64,000 nt of DNA, taken from NCBI RefSeq assembly GCF_017312725.1, contig NZ_BOPO01000148.1:29731-93730 (forward strand), given 5' to 3'. Positions 33,146 through 42,768 of the stretch are shown one piece after another. Both the position numbers and the translations under genes were made by a program. The notes beneath the pieces were generated by a model. The model was not told the origin of the DNA, did not search any database, and worked only from the letters and a program-made list of their open reading frames with translations. The stretch's first letter is position 1. Each line of letters opens with the position of its first letter. This DNA comes from Actinocatenispora comari. Lineage in GTDB: Bacteria; Actinomycetota; Actinomycetes; Mycobacteriales; Micromonosporaceae.

Positions 33146-34060
33146 TTCTTTGATCCAGCGGAGTATCTCCGCAGTGACCAGGTCGGGAACCTCCTGCTGC
33201 AGGAGATGGCCGACCCCGTCGAGCAGCCGCCACTCGTACCGGGCGGCGACGTACCGGCCGGAGCCCTGTGCGGTGCGGGGCAGCACGCCGGTGTCCTCGG
33301 CGCCGTGCAGGTGCAGGGTGGGGCTGGTGATGGGCTGCTGCATCAGCTTGACGAAGCGCCGGCCGCTGGGGCGCAGCGCGCCGCGGAACACCCAGCGGTA
33401 CGCCTCCAGCGCGCAGAACGCGGCCTGCGGGATCTGGATCGCCCGCCGGCAGTGCGCCAGGTAGTCGGCGAACTCGGCGCTGGTGCGCCACGGGCCGGCC
33501 CAGTCGGTCATCAGCTGCGCGGCGATCGCGGCGTCGTCCCTGGTGAGCACGTGCTCGTAGCGGGGCACCTGGAACTTCAGCAGGTGCCGGCTGGCGGACA
33601 GCTGGCCACGCGGGTCGGAGAACAGCCCGGTGCGCAGCCGCAACGGGTGCGCGGCGGCGCAGACGATCAGGCGGCGTACCCGCTGGGGGTGGAACGCGGC
33701 GGCCATCCAGGCGACGAGGCCGCCGAGGTCGTGGCCGACGAGCACCGCGTCGCGCTCGCCGAGCGCCCGGATCAGCCCGTCCACGTCGGCGGACATCGTG
33801 TACCCGTCGTAGCCGCGGGGCGGTTTGTCGCTGGCGCCGTAGCCGCGCAGGTCGACGGCGACGGCCCGGTAGCCGGCGTCGGCGAGGGCGGTCAGCTGGT
33901 GTCGCCAGCCGTACCAGGTTTCCGGGAAGCCGTGCAGGAACAGCACGAGCGGGCCGGTACCGGCCTCGACGACGTGGAACCGGCTGCCGTTGGCGCCGAC
34001 GAACCGGTGCGTCCACGGCCCGCCGACGAGCACGCAGGTCTCGTCCGGCGGGGGCGTCAC
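33143..34060 (-). CDS. Alpha/beta hydrolase, epoxide hydrolase-like
   Basis: This 305-residue alpha/beta-fold hydrolase carries the oxyanion motif HGFPETWYGW, the nucleophile elbow GHDLGG (Asp as nucleophile, as in epoxide hydrolases and haloalkane dehalogenases), an acid in 'HGAEDTGV' and the catalytic His in 'GVGHLLQQE'. The nucleophilic Asp and the HGFPE motif favour soluble epoxide hydrolase over esterase. The substrate cannot be predicted. GTG 34060 is preferred, with a GGGGA site 6 nt upstream; longer forms up to 34411 look non-coding. It is alone, downstream of nhaA on the same strand. Confidence 0.88.
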   Translation of the reverse strand: MTPPPDETCVLVGGPWTHRFVGANGSRFHVVEAGTGPLVLFLHGFPETWYGWRHQLTALADAGYRAVAVDLRGYGASDKPPRGYDGYTMSADVDGLIRALGERDAVLVGHDLGGLVAWMAAAFHPQRVRRLIVCAAAHPLRLRTGLFSDPRGQLSASRHLLKFQVPRYEHVLTRDDAAIAAQLMTDWAGPWRTSAEFADYLAHCRRAIQIPQAAFCALEAYRWVFRGALRPSGRRFVKLMQQPITSPTLHLHGAEDTGVLPRTAQGSGRYVAARYEWRLLDGVGHLLQQEVPDLVTAEILRWIKE

Positions 34061-34223
34061 GCGATCCCCGCCGACCCGGCGCCCGGGGCAACGCTGCGGG
34101 GCCGTCCAGACATGACTCCAGCGTAGGCGCCGGCACCCAACGTCCACTGCCAGCCCCGCCGCCGCGCCCGGGCACACCGCTGGCGCCTCCCCCGGGAGAC
34201 CGGCCCCGGCCACCCGGAGGTGA

Positions 34224-35483
34224 TCATGCGTGGTGGGCGCGGACGCGGCGGCGAAGCAGCACCGTCGCGAGCAGGGCGGCGATGACCGAGCCGGCCAGTA
34301 CCGCGGTCTTGAGCCGCTCGCCCTCGCCGCCGACGCCGAACGCCAGCTCGGCGATGAGCAGGCTGACGGTGAAGCCGCAGCCGGCGAGGACGCTGACCGC
34401 GGCCAGGTCACGCCAGTGCATGGTGGCCGGCAGCCGGGCGAGCCGTACGCCGATCGCGAGCAGCGAGCCGCCGAACACCCCGATCGCCTTGCCGACCACC
34501 AGACCGGCCACGACCGCCCAGGCCAGCCGGTCGGTGAGCAGCGCCGACAGCGCGCCAGCGGTCAGCGGCACGCCGGCGGCGAAGAACGCGAAGATCGGTA
34601 CGCACAGGCCGGCGCTGAGCGGCTGCAACCGGTGTTCGGCGTGCTCGGCCGGGGCGTACGGTTCGCCCGGGTCGCGGCGCACCCGGGTGGCGAGTCCGAT
34701 CGCGACGCCGGCCAGCGTGGCGTGGATGCCGCTGGCGTGCAACAGCCCCCAGGCCAGCACGCCGAGCACCAGGTACACCGGCCAACCGCGGAACCGCAGC
34801 CGTTGCAGCAGCAGGTACCCGCCGATGCTGGCGGCCGCGCCGACCAGCGGCAGGACCGCCAGGTGCGCGGTGAACAGCACCGCGATCAGCAGGATCGCGC
34901 CGAGGTCGTCGACCACGGCGAGGGTGAGCAGGAAGACCCGTACCGAGGCGGGCAAGGTGCGGGCGGTCACCGCCAGCACGGCGAGGGCGAACGCGATGTC
35001 GGTGGCGACCGGTACCGCCCAGGCGTGGTCGATGCCGTCCGCGCCGCGCCCGACGAGCAGCGCGACCAGCGCCGGCGCGACCATCCCGCCGAGCGCGCCG
35101 AACACCGGCAGCATCGCGGTACGGGGGTTGCGCAGCTCGCCGACGACCAGCTCGCGCTTGAGTTCGAGCCCGGCGATCACGAAGAACAGGGTGAGCAGCC
35201 CGTCGGACGCCCACTCGCCGGTGGTCAGCGACAGGTGCAGCGCACCGGGGCCGAACCGGGCGTCCCGGACGTGCTGGTACAGGCCGGCCGCGGGGGTGTT
35301 CGCGACGATCAGCGCGGCGAGGGCGGCGGCCAGCATCACGATGCCGCCGATCGTCTCGGTGCGCAGGTAGCCGGCGAGCGTGACCGCGGCGTCCGCGGTG
35401 CGGCGTTGTGCCCGGTGTCGGCGCTGGCGGATTCGCCGGGCGCGGTCGATCAACCGGGCGGTGACGGGCGGGCGCTCGGGCAT
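34224..35483 (-). CDS. nhaA: Na+/H+ antiporter NhaA
   Basis: NhaA exchanges protons for cytosolic Na+ or Li+ and helps pH homeostasis. The 419-residue protein has about eleven to twelve membrane helices. It carries the family-defining pair of adjacent aspartates in 'LAVVDDLGAILLIAVLF' and the signature regions 'ETIGGIVMLAAALAALI', 'TLFFVIAGLELKRE' and 'PVATDIAFALAVLA'. ATG 35483 follows AGGAG by 7 nt. It is a stand-alone gene upstream of the hydrolase; a promoter was not identified. Confidence 0.96.
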   Translation of the reverse strand: MPERPPVTARLIDRARRIRQRRHRAQRRTADAAVTLAGYLRTETIGGIVMLAAALAALIVANTPAAGLYQHVRDARFGPGALHLSLTTGEWASDGLLTLFFVIAGLELKRELVVGELRNPRTAMLPVFGALGGMVAPALVALLVGRGADGIDHAWAVPVATDIAFALAVLAVTARTLPASVRVFLLTLAVVDDLGAILLIAVLFTAHLAVLPLVGAAASIGGYLLLQRLRFRGWPVYLVLGVLAWGLLHASGIHATLAGVAIGLATRVRRDPGEPYAPAEHAEHRLQPLSAGLCVPIFAFFAAGVPLTAGALSALLTDRLAWAVVAGLVVGKAIGVFGGSLLAIGVRLARLPATMHWRDLAAVSVLAGCGFTVSLLIAELAFGVGGEGERLKTAVLAGSVIAALLATVLLRRRVRAHHA

Positions 35484-35578
35484 CGGCTGGCTCCTGGTCC
35501 GGGTAGCACGACAACGTGTGCCGACCAGACTTCCCGGCGCTCCGCCGCCAACCCTACCTGCCCGCACCGGGCGCGGCC

Positions 35579-35604
35579 CCGGATCCGCCGGCCGGCGGAT
35601 CCGG
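35579..35604 (-). terminator. Palindromic terminator after the two-component system
   Basis: CCGGATCCGCCG (35579-35590) and CGGCGGATCCGG (35593-35604) are perfectly complementary, giving a stem of about 11 bp with a tight loop, 15 nt after the response-regulator stop on the minus strand. It also separates nhaA. Confidence 0.75.
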
Positions 35605-35618
35605 CGTCCCGGCCCGGG

Positions 35619-36257
35619 TCAGGTCCGCAGGTAGCTGAGCACCGCCATGACCCGGCGGTGGTCGGAGTCGGACGGGGCCAGCGCCAGCTTGCCGAAGATG
35701 TTGGAGATGTGCTTCTCCACCGCGCCCTCGGTGACCACCAGCGCGCGGGCGATCGCGGTGTTGGTGCGCCCCTCGGCCATCAGTTGCAGCACGTCGCGCT
35801 CGCGCGGGGTCAGCGTGCGGATCGGGTCCTTGCGGGACACGAACAGCTGGGAGACCACCTCGGGGTCGAGCACCGTACCGCCGCCGGCGACCCGGACCAG
35901 CCCGTCGAGGAACTCGTCCACGTCCGCGACCCGGTCCTTGAGCAGGTAACCCACCGCGCCGACGCGGTCGGCGAGCAGGTCGTCGGCGTACGACACCTCG
36001 ACGTACTGGGAGAGCACCAGGATCGGCGTGCCCGGCACGTTCTTGCGTGCCTGGATGGCGGCGCGCAGCCCCTCGTCGGTGTGGCTGGGCGGCATCCGGA
36101 CGTCGACGATCGACACGTCCGGGCGGTGCTCGGTGATCGCGTCGACCAGCGAGGGGCCGTCGCCGACCGCCGCCACCACCTCGTGCCCGGCCTCGGTGAC
36201 CAGCCGGACGATGCCCTCGCGCAGCAGCACCGAGTCGTCGGCGACTACGACGCGCAT
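35619..36257 (-). CDS. Two-component response regulator, NarL/FixJ family
   Basis: The 212-residue protein has a receiver domain (residues 1-120), with acidic residues Asp7/Asp8, phospho-acceptor Asp52 in 'VSIVDVRMPP' and Lys107 in 'GYLLKDRV'. The LuxR-type helix-turn-helix domain (about 145-205) contains 'LTPRERDVLQLMAEGRTNTAIA' and 'EGAVEKHISNIFGKL'. It is a DNA-binding activator or repressor working with the upstream kinase; the start overlaps the kinase stop by 13 bp. Target genes are unknown. Confidence 0.95.
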   Translation of the reverse strand: MRVVVADDSVLLREGIVRLVTEAGHEVVAAVGDGPSLVDAITEHRPDVSIVDVRMPPSHTDEGLRAAIQARKNVPGTPILVLSQYVEVSYADDLLADRVGAVGYLLKDRVADVDEFLDGLVRVAGGGTVLDPEVVSQLFVSRKDPIRTLTPRERDVLQLMAEGRTNTAIARALVVTEGAVEKHISNIFGKLALAPSDSDHRRVMAVLSYLRT

Positions 36258-37537
36258 GGCAGTTCCGCGGTCAGTACGGTCGGGCCGCCGGCGGGGCTGT
36301 CCACGTGGAACCGGCCGTCCGCGGCGCGCACCCGGTCGGCCAGGCCGGACAGGCCGTGGCCCTTGGCGGTGTGCGCACCGCCCTTGCCGTTGTCGGAGAT
36401 CGTCACGTACAACAGACTGCCATCCCCGGTCACCTTCACCTCGCACCACGTCGCACCGCTGTGCTTGGCCACGTTCGTCAGCGCCTCGGCGACCAGGAAG
36501 TACGCGGTGTTCTCGGTGCTCTCCGGCAGCCGCCCGCCGTCCGGCAGCGACACCGACAGCTCCGTCGGTACGGTGCAGCGCCCGGTCACCGCGGCCAGCG
36601 CGGCGGCGAGCCCGCGGTCGGCGAGGATCGGTGGCGCGATGCCGCGGGACAGCGCGCGCAGCTCGTCGAGCGTCTCCCGGGTCTGCTGGATCGCCTCGGC
36701 GAGCAGCGGCTCGGCCCGCTCCGGGTCGGTCCGCATCCGGCGCTGCGCCAGGCTCAGGTCCATGGTCAGGCGCACCAGCCGCTGCTGCGGGCCGTCGTGG
36801 ATGTCGCGTTCCAGCCGGCGCAGCGCGGACGCCTCGGCCGAGCGGGCCGCCTCCCGGCTCTCGGTCAGCTCGTCGACCCGCTCCTGCAGCGCGTCGACCC
36901 GGTGCCGGGTGAGCAGGCCGCGGGCCAGCCCGGCGTTCATCAGCGCCATCCCGCGCACCACGAACGGCGCGCTGAGCAGGAACAACAGTCCGACGCCGGT
37001 GTCGACCGCCACCACGTAGCCGTACTTGTGCGGCATGCCCAGCAGGTCGGAGATGCCGTTCAGGTAGGGCAGTACCGAGTAGGCCCACAGGAAGCTCAGG
37101 GTGTACCCGATCGCGACCGCCCACCAGGTCACCGTCACCACGAACGCGGTCACGCCGGTGACGAACCGGGCGATCCCGAACACCAGGTCGCGCCAGCACT
37201 GCGGGTCGACCAGCGGAACCAGCTGGCGGCGCAGCCCGGTGTGCTGGGTGTGGTCCTTGCGGTACCGCGGGGCGGTGACCGGGGTACGCAGCACGCTGGG
37301 CAGCCGCCGCCGCTCCAGCCCGGCGAACGCCCGCGCCACGTGCATCCCGGCGAGCAGCACGAACGCACCGCCGGCGGCGGCGAACGTGCCCACGCCGACG
37401 CAGAACAGCGTCAGCAGTACGACGAAGCTCGCCACCGAGAGCGGGAAGTCGGCGAGGCAGTACCCGGTGTCGGCGAAGAACTGGGACACGGTCGTACGCC
37501 GTCGGTTCTCGGCCGTGACGGGGGCGGCGGTACTCAC
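36245..37537 (-). CDS. Sensor histidine kinase with N-terminal membrane sensor
   Basis: The 430-residue protein has four to six hydrophobic helices in residues 32-195, of the type seen in the 'putative sensor' membrane domain family. A dimerisation region with the phospho-acceptor His247 in 'RDIHDGPQQRL' (HisKA_3 type) follows. The HATPase domain contains 'VAEALTNVAKHSGAT', 'ISDNGKGG' and 'GHGLSGLADRVRAADG'. It pairs with the NarL-type regulator encoded next. The GTG start 37537 has AAGGAGG upstream, but the start lies in a 14-bp hairpin and overlaps a leader ORF, implying regulated translation. The signal sensed is not visible. Confidence 0.94.
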   Translation of the reverse strand: MSTAAPVTAENRRRTTVSQFFADTGYCLADFPLSVASFVVLLTLFCVGVGTFAAAGGAFVLLAGMHVARAFAGLERRRLPSVLRTPVTAPRYRKDHTQHTGLRRQLVPLVDPQCWRDLVFGIARFVTGVTAFVVTVTWWAVAIGYTLSFLWAYSVLPYLNGISDLLGMPHKYGYVVAVDTGVGLLFLLSAPFVVRGMALMNAGLARGLLTRHRVDALQERVDELTESREAARSAEASALRRLERDIHDGPQQRLVRLTMDLSLAQRRMRTDPERAEPLLAEAIQQTRETLDELRALSRGIAPPILADRGLAAALAAVTGRCTVPTELSVSLPDGGRLPESTENTAYFLVAEALTNVAKHSGATWCEVKVTGDGSLLYVTISDNGKGGAHTAKGHGLSGLADRVRAADGRFHVDSPAGGPTVLTAELPCAS

Positions 37538-37569
37538 GGACGTTCCTCCTTCGTCGGAACGTCCGTGAG
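37533..37569 (-). promoter_or_regulatory. Start-codon hairpin of the histidine kinase mRNA
   Basis: CTCACGGACGTTCC and GGAACGTCCGTGAG are perfectly complementary (14 bp; arms 37533-37546 and 37556-37569) with a 9-nt loop. On the mRNA strand the 3' arm contains the GTG start, and the loop carries most of the AAGGAGG ribosome site. A second inverted repeat (GTGAGCCA 37565-37572 and TGGCTCAC 37592-37599) overlaps the 5' arm and could compete with it. Confidence 0.7.
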
Positions 37570-37617
37570 CCACCACGGTGCGTGATTCCCCTGGCTCACT
37601 CGCGGACGCTCGCTCAT
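37534..37617 (-). CDS. Leader peptide coupled to the histidine kinase (27 aa)
   Basis: An ATG at 37617 opens a 27-codon frame starting MSERPRVSQGNHAPWWLTDV. Its TGA overlaps the kinase GTG (GTGA). It runs through both inverted repeats, so a ribosome reading it would open the start-codon hairpin. Codons 14-15 are tandem Trp (PWWL). AAGGA sits only one base before the ATG, so initiation may be weak or leaderless: TACCGT lies about 7 nt before the ATG as a possible -10. The coding claim rests on the overlap and structure; the peptide itself may have no function. Confidence 0.5.
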   Translation of the reverse strand: MSERPRVSQGNHAPWWLTDVPTKEERP

Positions 37618-37818
37618 GTCCTTGACGGTAGAGATTCGGCGGCCGGATTCCCATCGGGCGGCCCGGCGAGCCTGCCCTGGGGCCAACCCCACCGACCGTG
37701 GCCCACGCCACCCGATACCGGGTGGGCGGTTTGGTGGCGTACGTCGCAAACGGGGTCGATCGCGGCGCCAAGATACGCCGTTCCGTGCGTGATCGATGAC
37801 GAACTGTCAAGATCGCGA

Positions 37819-37848
37819 TTTGTGCGTGCGTTCACAAACGCATACGCT
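37819..37848 (+). promoter_or_regulatory. Rex operator overlapping the rex-hem promoter
   Basis: The palindrome TTTGTGCGTGCGTTCACAAA (37819-37838) closely matches the Rex-binding consensus of actinobacteria (TGTGAAC...GTTCACA). TTGTGC (37820-37825) and TACGCT (37843-37848) are 17 nt apart and could be the -35 and -10, so Rex would block its own promoter. The remainder of the 401-bp stretch 37618-38018 holds a leader of about 165 nt before rex, in which I see no convincing gene. Confidence 0.8.
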
Positions 37849-38018
37849 GGCGGGCAACGGCGCGAGACCTACCACACCGTGACCGCGGTGTGTCAACGGG
37901 TCCGCACGATCAGCTCGACGTGCCCGTCACCGTCGGCGCCGCTGCTTCACCCGCGACTGGCCCGGCCCCGCCGTGCCGGTCGTACGCTGGGACGCCGAGG
38001 ATCGCAACCGAGAGTCAG

Positions 38019-38735
38019 ATGAGTCAGCAGCGCACCGACAGTTCAGCGAGCCCCGTGTTCCCGGACCTGCCCGAGGCCACCGTGGCCCGGCTGCCCGAAT
38101 ACCTCCGCGCCCTGCACGGCCTGGCGCAGGAGGGGCACGACACGGTGTCCAGCGAGGGTCTGGCCACCGCCGCCGGGGTGAACTCGGCGAAACTGCGCAA
38201 GGACCTCTCCCACCTCGGCTCGTACGGCACGCGGGGTGTCGGCTACGACGTGGCGCTGCTGATCACCCAGATCGAGGCGGTGCTCGGGCTCACCAAGCAC
38301 CGCAAGGTGGCCCTGGTCGGCATCGGTAACCTCGGTCACGCCCTCGCCGGGTACGGCGGGTTCGCCAGCCGCGGGTTCTCCGTCGCCGCGCTGTTCGACG
38401 CCGAGCGGTCCCAGATCGGCGAGCGGATCGGCACACTGGTGGTGCGCCACATCGACGAGCTGGCCGAGGTGGTGGCCGCGGAGGGCATCTCGATCGGCGT
38501 GATCGCCACCCCCGCGCGGGCCGCTCAGCAGGTGGCCGACCAGCTGGTCGGCGCCGGCGTGACCAGCATCCTGAACTTCGCACCCTGCGTACTCAACGTG
38601 CCGAGCGGGGTGGACGTGCGGAAGGTGGACCTGGCGGTGGAGATGCAAATCCTGTCGTTCCACGAGCACCGGAAGGCGCTGACGGCGCTGCCGGTCCCGC
38701 CGGAGCAGCCCGCCGGGGAGGCGACCGGGTCGTGA
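38019..38735 (+). CDS. rex: Redox-sensing transcriptional repressor Rex
   Basis: Rex binds DNA when NADH is low and releases it when NADH rises. The 238-residue protein has an N-terminal winged-helix part ('VSSEGLATAAGVNSAKLRKDLSHLGSYGTRGVGY') and a Rossmann domain ('KVALVGIGNLGHALAGY', 'NFAPCVLNVP'). Position and the upstream operator fit the rex-hemACD operon known from Streptomyces. The start ATG 38019 lacks a strong ribosome site; in-frame upstream starts to 37890 would add a stretch not found in typical Rex proteins. The stop overlaps the hemA GTG. Confidence 0.95.
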   Translation: MSQQRTDSSASPVFPDLPEATVARLPEYLRALHGLAQEGHDTVSSEGLATAAGVNSAKLRKDLSHLGSYGTRGVGYDVALLITQIEAVLGLTKHRKVALVGIGNLGHALAGYGGFASRGFSVAALFDAERSQIGERIGTLVVRHIDELAEVVAAEGISIGVIATPARAAQQVADQLVGAGVTSILNFAPCVLNVPSGVDVRKVDLAVEMQILSFHEHRKALTALPVPPEQPAGEATGS

Positions 38736-40198
38736 ACCTGCTCGTCGTCGGACTGTCGCACCGCACCGCACCGGTCGAGCTGCTGGAGAAGCTGTCCGTA
38801 CCGGGCGGCGACCTGCCCGAGCTGCTGCACCGGCTGCTGGCCCGGCCGTACCTGGCCGAGGCCGTCGTGCTGTCCACCTGCAACCGGGTGGAGGTGTACG
38901 CGGCGGTCACCGCGTTCCACGGTGCGCTCGCGGACATCGGCGCCGAGCTGGCCGACCGGGCCGGCTGCGACGTCGCCGCGCTCGCCAACCACCTGTACGT
39001 GCACTACGACGACGAGGCGGTCCGGCACGCGTTCCGGGTCGCCGGCGGGCTCGACTCGATGGTCGTCGGCGAGGCACAGATCCTCGGCCAGCTGCGCGAC
39101 GCGTACGCGGTGGCCCGGGACGCCGAGGCGCCCGGCCGGCTGCTGCACGAGCTGCTGCAGCAGGCCCTGCGGGTCGGCAAGCGGGTGCACTCCGAGACCG
39201 GCATCGACCGGGCCGGCCAGAACGTGCTGACCGCGGCGCTGTCGCTCGGTGTCGGCCAGGTCGCCGACACCACCGCAGAACAGTGGCTGCCCGGTCGCCG
39301 CGCGCTGGTCGTCGGCGCCGGCGCGATGGGTGCCCTGTCCGCCGCCACCCTCTCCCGGTACGGGGTGGGCGAGCTGGTGATCGCCAACCGCGGCCTGGAC
39401 CGGGCCCGCCGGCTCGCCGGCCACCACGGCGGCCGCCCGGTCGGCCTGACCGACCTGGCCGGCGAACTCGCCGCGGCCGACCTGGTGGTGTCCGCGACCG
39501 CCTCGACCGGCCACGTGTTCGGCGCCGAGCTGGTCGCCGAGGCGACCCGGCTGCGCGACGGCGATCCGTTGCTGCTGCTGGATCTCGCGGTACCGCGAGA
39601 CGTCGAGGCCGGGGTGGCCGAGCTGCCCGGCGCGGTCGTGGTGGACATCGAACAGCTCGGTTCGTCGTTGGACAGCGCGGACGACCCGTCGGCCCCGGCC
39701 GGCGGCACGCTGGCGTCGGACCTCGGCGGCGGGTCGGCGCGGACGGCGGCCCCGGCCGCCAGCGCCGCGTCGTTCGCGGCGGAGGGTTCGGTGCCGGCGG
39801 CGGAACGCATCGTCGCCGACGAGTTGGACGCCTTCCTCGGCTTCCTGCGCAGTGCGAACGTGGCACCCACGGTCGCCGCGCTGCGAGGCCGGGCGGACGA
39901 CGTGGTCAGCGCCGAGCTGCGCCGGCTGGCCCAGCGCCGGCCGGAGCTGACCGACGCGCAGCGCGCCGAAATGGCCCGCACGGTGCATCGGGTGGTACAA
40001 CGCCTGTTGCACCAGCCGACGGTCCGGGTTCGACAGCTGGCCGCCGAGCCTGGCGGGGACCGGTACGCGGAGGTCCTGCGCGAGCTGTTCGACCTGGACG
40101 TGGCGGACGGCGTCGCGGCCGAGGCGATCCGGGTGGCGCCCACCGAGAGCAGGCCGATCAGCGGCACCGAGGTACGTGAGGACGGAGAGATCGGGTGA
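38732..40198 (+). CDS. hemA: Glutamyl-tRNA reductase
   Basis: HemA reduces glutamyl-tRNA to glutamate-1-semialdehyde, the first committed step of C5-pathway tetrapyrrole synthesis. The 488-residue protein has the catalytic Cys50 in '[10 protein letters not shown]', '[21 protein letters not shown]', an NADPH-binding '[14 protein letters not shown]' and a C-terminal dimerisation domain. A Ser/Ala/Gly-rich insertion around residues 308-350 lengthens it relative to shorter bacterial forms. The GTG start overlaps the rex stop (GTGA), and the gene overlaps hemC likewise. Confidence 0.97.
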   Translation: MNLLVVGLSHRTAPVELLEKLSVPGGDLPELLHRLLARPYLAEAVVLSTCNRVEVYAAVTAFHGALADIGAELADRAGCDVAALANHLYVHYDDEAVRHAFRVAGGLDSMVVGEAQILGQLRDAYAVARDAEAPGRLLHELLQQALRVGKRVHSETGIDRAGQNVLTAALSLGVGQVADTTAEQWLPGRRALVVGAGAMGALSAATLSRYGVGELVIANRGLDRARRLAGHHGGRPVGLTDLAGELAAADLVVSATASTGHVFGAELVAEATRLRDGDPLLLLDLAVPRDVEAGVAELPGAVVVDIEQLGSSLDSADDPSAPAGGTLASDLGGGSARTAAPAASAASFAAEGSVPAAERIVADELDAFLGFLRSANVAPTVAALRGRADDVVSAELRRLAQRRPELTDAQRAEMARTVHRVVQRLLHQPTVRVRQLAAEPGGDRYAEVLRELFDLDVADGVAAEAIRVAPTESRPISGTEVREDGEIG

Positions 40199-41121
40199 CG
40201 GGCAGTTCAGCGGCCCGGCCGATACGGCTGGGCACCCGCGGCAGTGCGCTCGCGGTGGCGCAGTCGCAGCAGGTGGCGGACGCGCTGCAGGCGGCCAGCG
40301 GCCGCCCGGTGGAGCTGGTCGAGGTGGTGACCACCGGCGACCGGTCCGCCGCGCCGGTACAGCGGCTCGGGGTGGGCGTGTTCGTGTCCGCGCTGCGGGA
40401 CGCGCTGACCGCCGGCGACATCGACGTGGCCGTCCACTCGTACAAGGACCTGCCGACCGAGCCGGCCCCCGGGCTGGTGATCGCGGCGGTGCCGGAGCGC
40501 GCCGACCCGCGCGACGTGCTGGTCGCCGCGGACGGCGTGGGCCTCGCGAAGCTGCCCGCCGGCGCCCGGATCGGTACCGGTGCGCCGCGCCGGATGGCCC
40601 AGCTCAACGCGCTGGGCGCCGGGCTGACCTGCGTGCCGATCCGCGGCAACGTGGACACCCGGCTCCGCAAGGTGGAGTCCGGTGAGCTGGACGCCGTGGT
40701 GGTGGCCGCGGCCGGCCTGCAGCGCCTCGGCCGGCTCACCGAGGTGACCGAGTTTCTCGACCCCGACGTGGTACTCCCCGCGCCGGCGCAGGGTGCGCTG
40801 GCGGTGGAGTGCCGGGTCACCGACGCCGAGCTGACCGCGACGGTGGGTGCGCTGGACCATCCGGCGACCCGCGCCGCGGTGCTCGCCGAGCGCGCCCTGC
40901 TCGCCGCACTGGAGGCGGGTTGCACCGCCCCGGTCGGTGGGTACGCCACGGTGACGGACGGGGTCCTTTCCCTGCGCGGTGTCGTGGTGACGCTCGACGG
41001 CAGTACGTCGATCCGTCGCCTCGGTACCGGAACGCCCGCCGACGCCGAGTCGGTCGGCCGGCGGCTTGCCGCCGAGCTGCTCGACGCTGGCGCTGAATCC
41101 TTGTTGGAGAGTGCACGATGA
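40195..41121 (+). CDS. hemC: Porphobilinogen deaminase (hydroxymethylbilane synthase)
   Basis: HemC joins four porphobilinogens into hydroxymethylbilane on a dipyrromethane cofactor. The 308-residue protein begins with the family start '[21 protein letters not shown]'. It has '[11 protein letters not shown]' and '[29 protein letters not shown]', and the cofactor cysteine Cys243 in '[14 protein letters not shown]'. Length and motifs are standard. GTG start and ATGA overlaps tie it into the hem operon. Confidence 0.97.
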   Translation: MTGSSAARPIRLGTRGSALAVAQSQQVADALQAASGRPVELVEVVTTGDRSAAPVQRLGVGVFVSALRDALTAGDIDVAVHSYKDLPTEPAPGLVIAAVPERADPRDVLVAADGVGLAKLPAGARIGTGAPRRMAQLNALGAGLTCVPIRGNVDTRLRKVESGELDAVVVAAAGLQRLGRLTEVTEFLDPDVVLPAPAQGALAVECRVTDAELTATVGALDHPATRAAVLAERALLAALEAGCTAPVGGYATVTDGVLSLRGVVVTLDGSTSIRRLGTGTPADAESVGRRLAAELLDAGAESLLESAR

Positions 41122-42701
41122 CCCGCGCGCGTAAGTCCGTCGGCCGCATCACCGTGGTGGGCGCCGGTCCCGGTGACCCGGGCCTGCTCACCCGGCGGGC
41201 GGCGGAGGCGGTGGCCGCAGCCGACCACGTGGTGTACGACCGGTCGGTGCCCGAAGTCCTGCTGTCCGCCGTGCTGCCCGAGGGGGCGGAGCGCAGCCCC
41301 GCGGAGGGCGCGCCCGGCGACATCGCCAAGGTGCTGCTGTCCGCGGCCCGCTCCGGGCTGTCCGCGGTCCGGCTGGTGGCCGGCGACCCGTACGGGCACG
41401 ACTCGGTGGTGAAGGAGATCCAGGCGGTGTCGCGCAGCGCGGTGCCGTTCGAGGTGGTGCCGGGGATCAGCCACGCCTCCGCGGTCGCCTCGTACGCGGG
41501 GATGCCGCCCGGCCCGGTGCGGACCGAGGTGGACGCGGACGACGTGGTCAACCTCGACTTCGACGCGGTGGCGGCGGCGCTCGGCGGGGCCGGCGACCAG
41601 TCCTCGCTGGCGCTGACGGTGGACGCCGGCAGCCTCGCCCAGGTACGCGACGGGCTGCTCGCCGCGGGCGTCGACGGCGGCGTGCCGGTCGCGGTGACCG
41701 GCGACGGCACCGGCGAGACGCAGTACACTACGTCGTCCACTGTGGACAGTTTCGTGGAGGCGGCGCTGGGCTTCGGCGGTCCGGTGGTGCTGACCCTCGG
41801 CGGCGGGGTGCCGCAGCGCGACAAGCTCGGCTGGTGGGAGAACCGCCCGCTGTACGGCTGGAAGGTGCTGGTGCCGCGCACCAAGGAGCAGGCCGGCGCG
41901 ATGTCCGCCCGGCTGCGGGTGTACGGCGCGATCCCGTCCGAGGTGCCCACCATCGCCGTCGAACCGCCGCGTACCCCGGCGCAGATGGAGCGCGCGATCA
42001 AGGGCCTGGTCGACGGGCGGTACGCGTGGATCGTGTTCACCTCCACCAACGCGGTGCGCGCGGTGTGGGAGAAGTTCGCCGAGCACGGGCTGGACGCCCG
42101 GCACTTCGGCGGCGTCAAGATCGCCTGCATCGGCGACGCGACCGCCGAGGCGGTCCGCGGGTTCGGCATCCAGCCCGAGCTGGTGCCGGCCGGTGACCAG
42201 TCCTCCGACGGGCTGCTGGGCGAGTTCCCGCCGTTCGACGACGTGCTCGACCCGGTGGGCCGGGTACTGCTGCCGCGCGCCGACATCGCCACCGAGACGC
42301 TCGCCGCCGGCCTGGTCGAGCGCGGCTGGGAGGTCGACGACGTCACCGCCTACCGCACCGTGCGCGCGGCGCCGCCGCCGGCCGACATCCGGGACGCGAT
42401 CAAGTCCGGCGGGTTCGACGCGGTGCTGTTCACCTCGTCCTCCACGGTGCGCAACCTGGTCGGCATCGCCGGCAAGCCGCACGCCCGTACGGTCGTGGCC
42501 TGCATCGGGCCGAAGACCGCGGAGACCGCCGTCGAGTTCGGGCTGCGGGTGGACGTGCAGCCGGAGCACGCGTCGATCACCGACGAGGTGGAGGCGCTCG
42601 CCGAGTACGCGGTCGAGCTGAAGGAGAAGCTCGCCCAGATGCCGCCCAAGCAGCGCCGTGGCTCCAAGGTGCAGGGCCCTTCCGCGCTGCGCTTCCGCTG
42701 A
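41118..42701 (+). CDS. hemD: Fused uroporphyrinogen-III methyltransferase-like / uroporphyrinogen-III synthase
   Basis: This 527-residue two-domain protein is common in actinobacteria. Residues 1-245 resemble SAM-dependent uroporphyrinogen-III C-methyltransferase (CobA/SUMT): '[31 protein letters not shown]' and '[22 protein letters not shown]'. Residues 255-510 form the HemD synthase domain: '[27 protein letters not shown]', '[16 protein letters not shown]' and '[18 protein letters not shown]'. HemD closes hydroxymethylbilane into uroporphyrinogen III. The methyltransferase part lacks parts of the classical active-site core, so its activity is uncertain. It overlaps hemC (ATGA). Confidence 0.94.
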   Translation: MTRARKSVGRITVVGAGPGDPGLLTRRAAEAVAAADHVVYDRSVPEVLLSAVLPEGAERSPAEGAPGDIAKVLLSAARSGLSAVRLVAGDPYGHDSVVKEIQAVSRSAVPFEVVPGISHASAVASYAGMPPGPVRTEVDADDVVNLDFDAVAAALGGAGDQSSLALTVDAGSLAQVRDGLLAAGVDGGVPVAVTGDGTGETQYTTSSTVDSFVEAALGFGGPVVLTLGGGVPQRDKLGWWENRPLYGWKVLVPRTKEQAGAMSARLRVYGAIPSEVPTIAVEPPRTPAQMERAIKGLVDGRYAWIVFTSTNAVRAVWEKFAEHGLDARHFGGVKIACIGDATAEAVRGFGIQPELVPAGDQSSDGLLGEFPPFDDVLDPVGRVLLPRADIATETLAAGLVERGWEVDDVTAYRTVRAAPPPADIRDAIKSGGFDAVLFTSSSTVRNLVGIAGKPHARTVVACIGPKTAETAVEFGLRVDVQPEHASITDEVEALAEYAVELKEKLAQMPPKQRRGSKVQGPSALRFR

Positions 42702-42768
42702 CCGTCGGCCCCCGGCCGGCGTGCCAGCACCGACCGACGGGTCGCCCACCGACCTCCAGGAGAAGCTG

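Noticed and set aside
32515..33464. Several short open frames in the repeat island
   Set aside because: They repeat with the 44-bp units and inverted arms, lack ribosome sites and change frame within repeats.
37582..38022. Open frame ending on the rex start codon (ATGA overlap)
   Set aside because: It crosses the Rex operator and promoter and has an Arg/Ser/Pro-rich shadow-like translation; a shorter leader ORF within it remains possible but unsupported.
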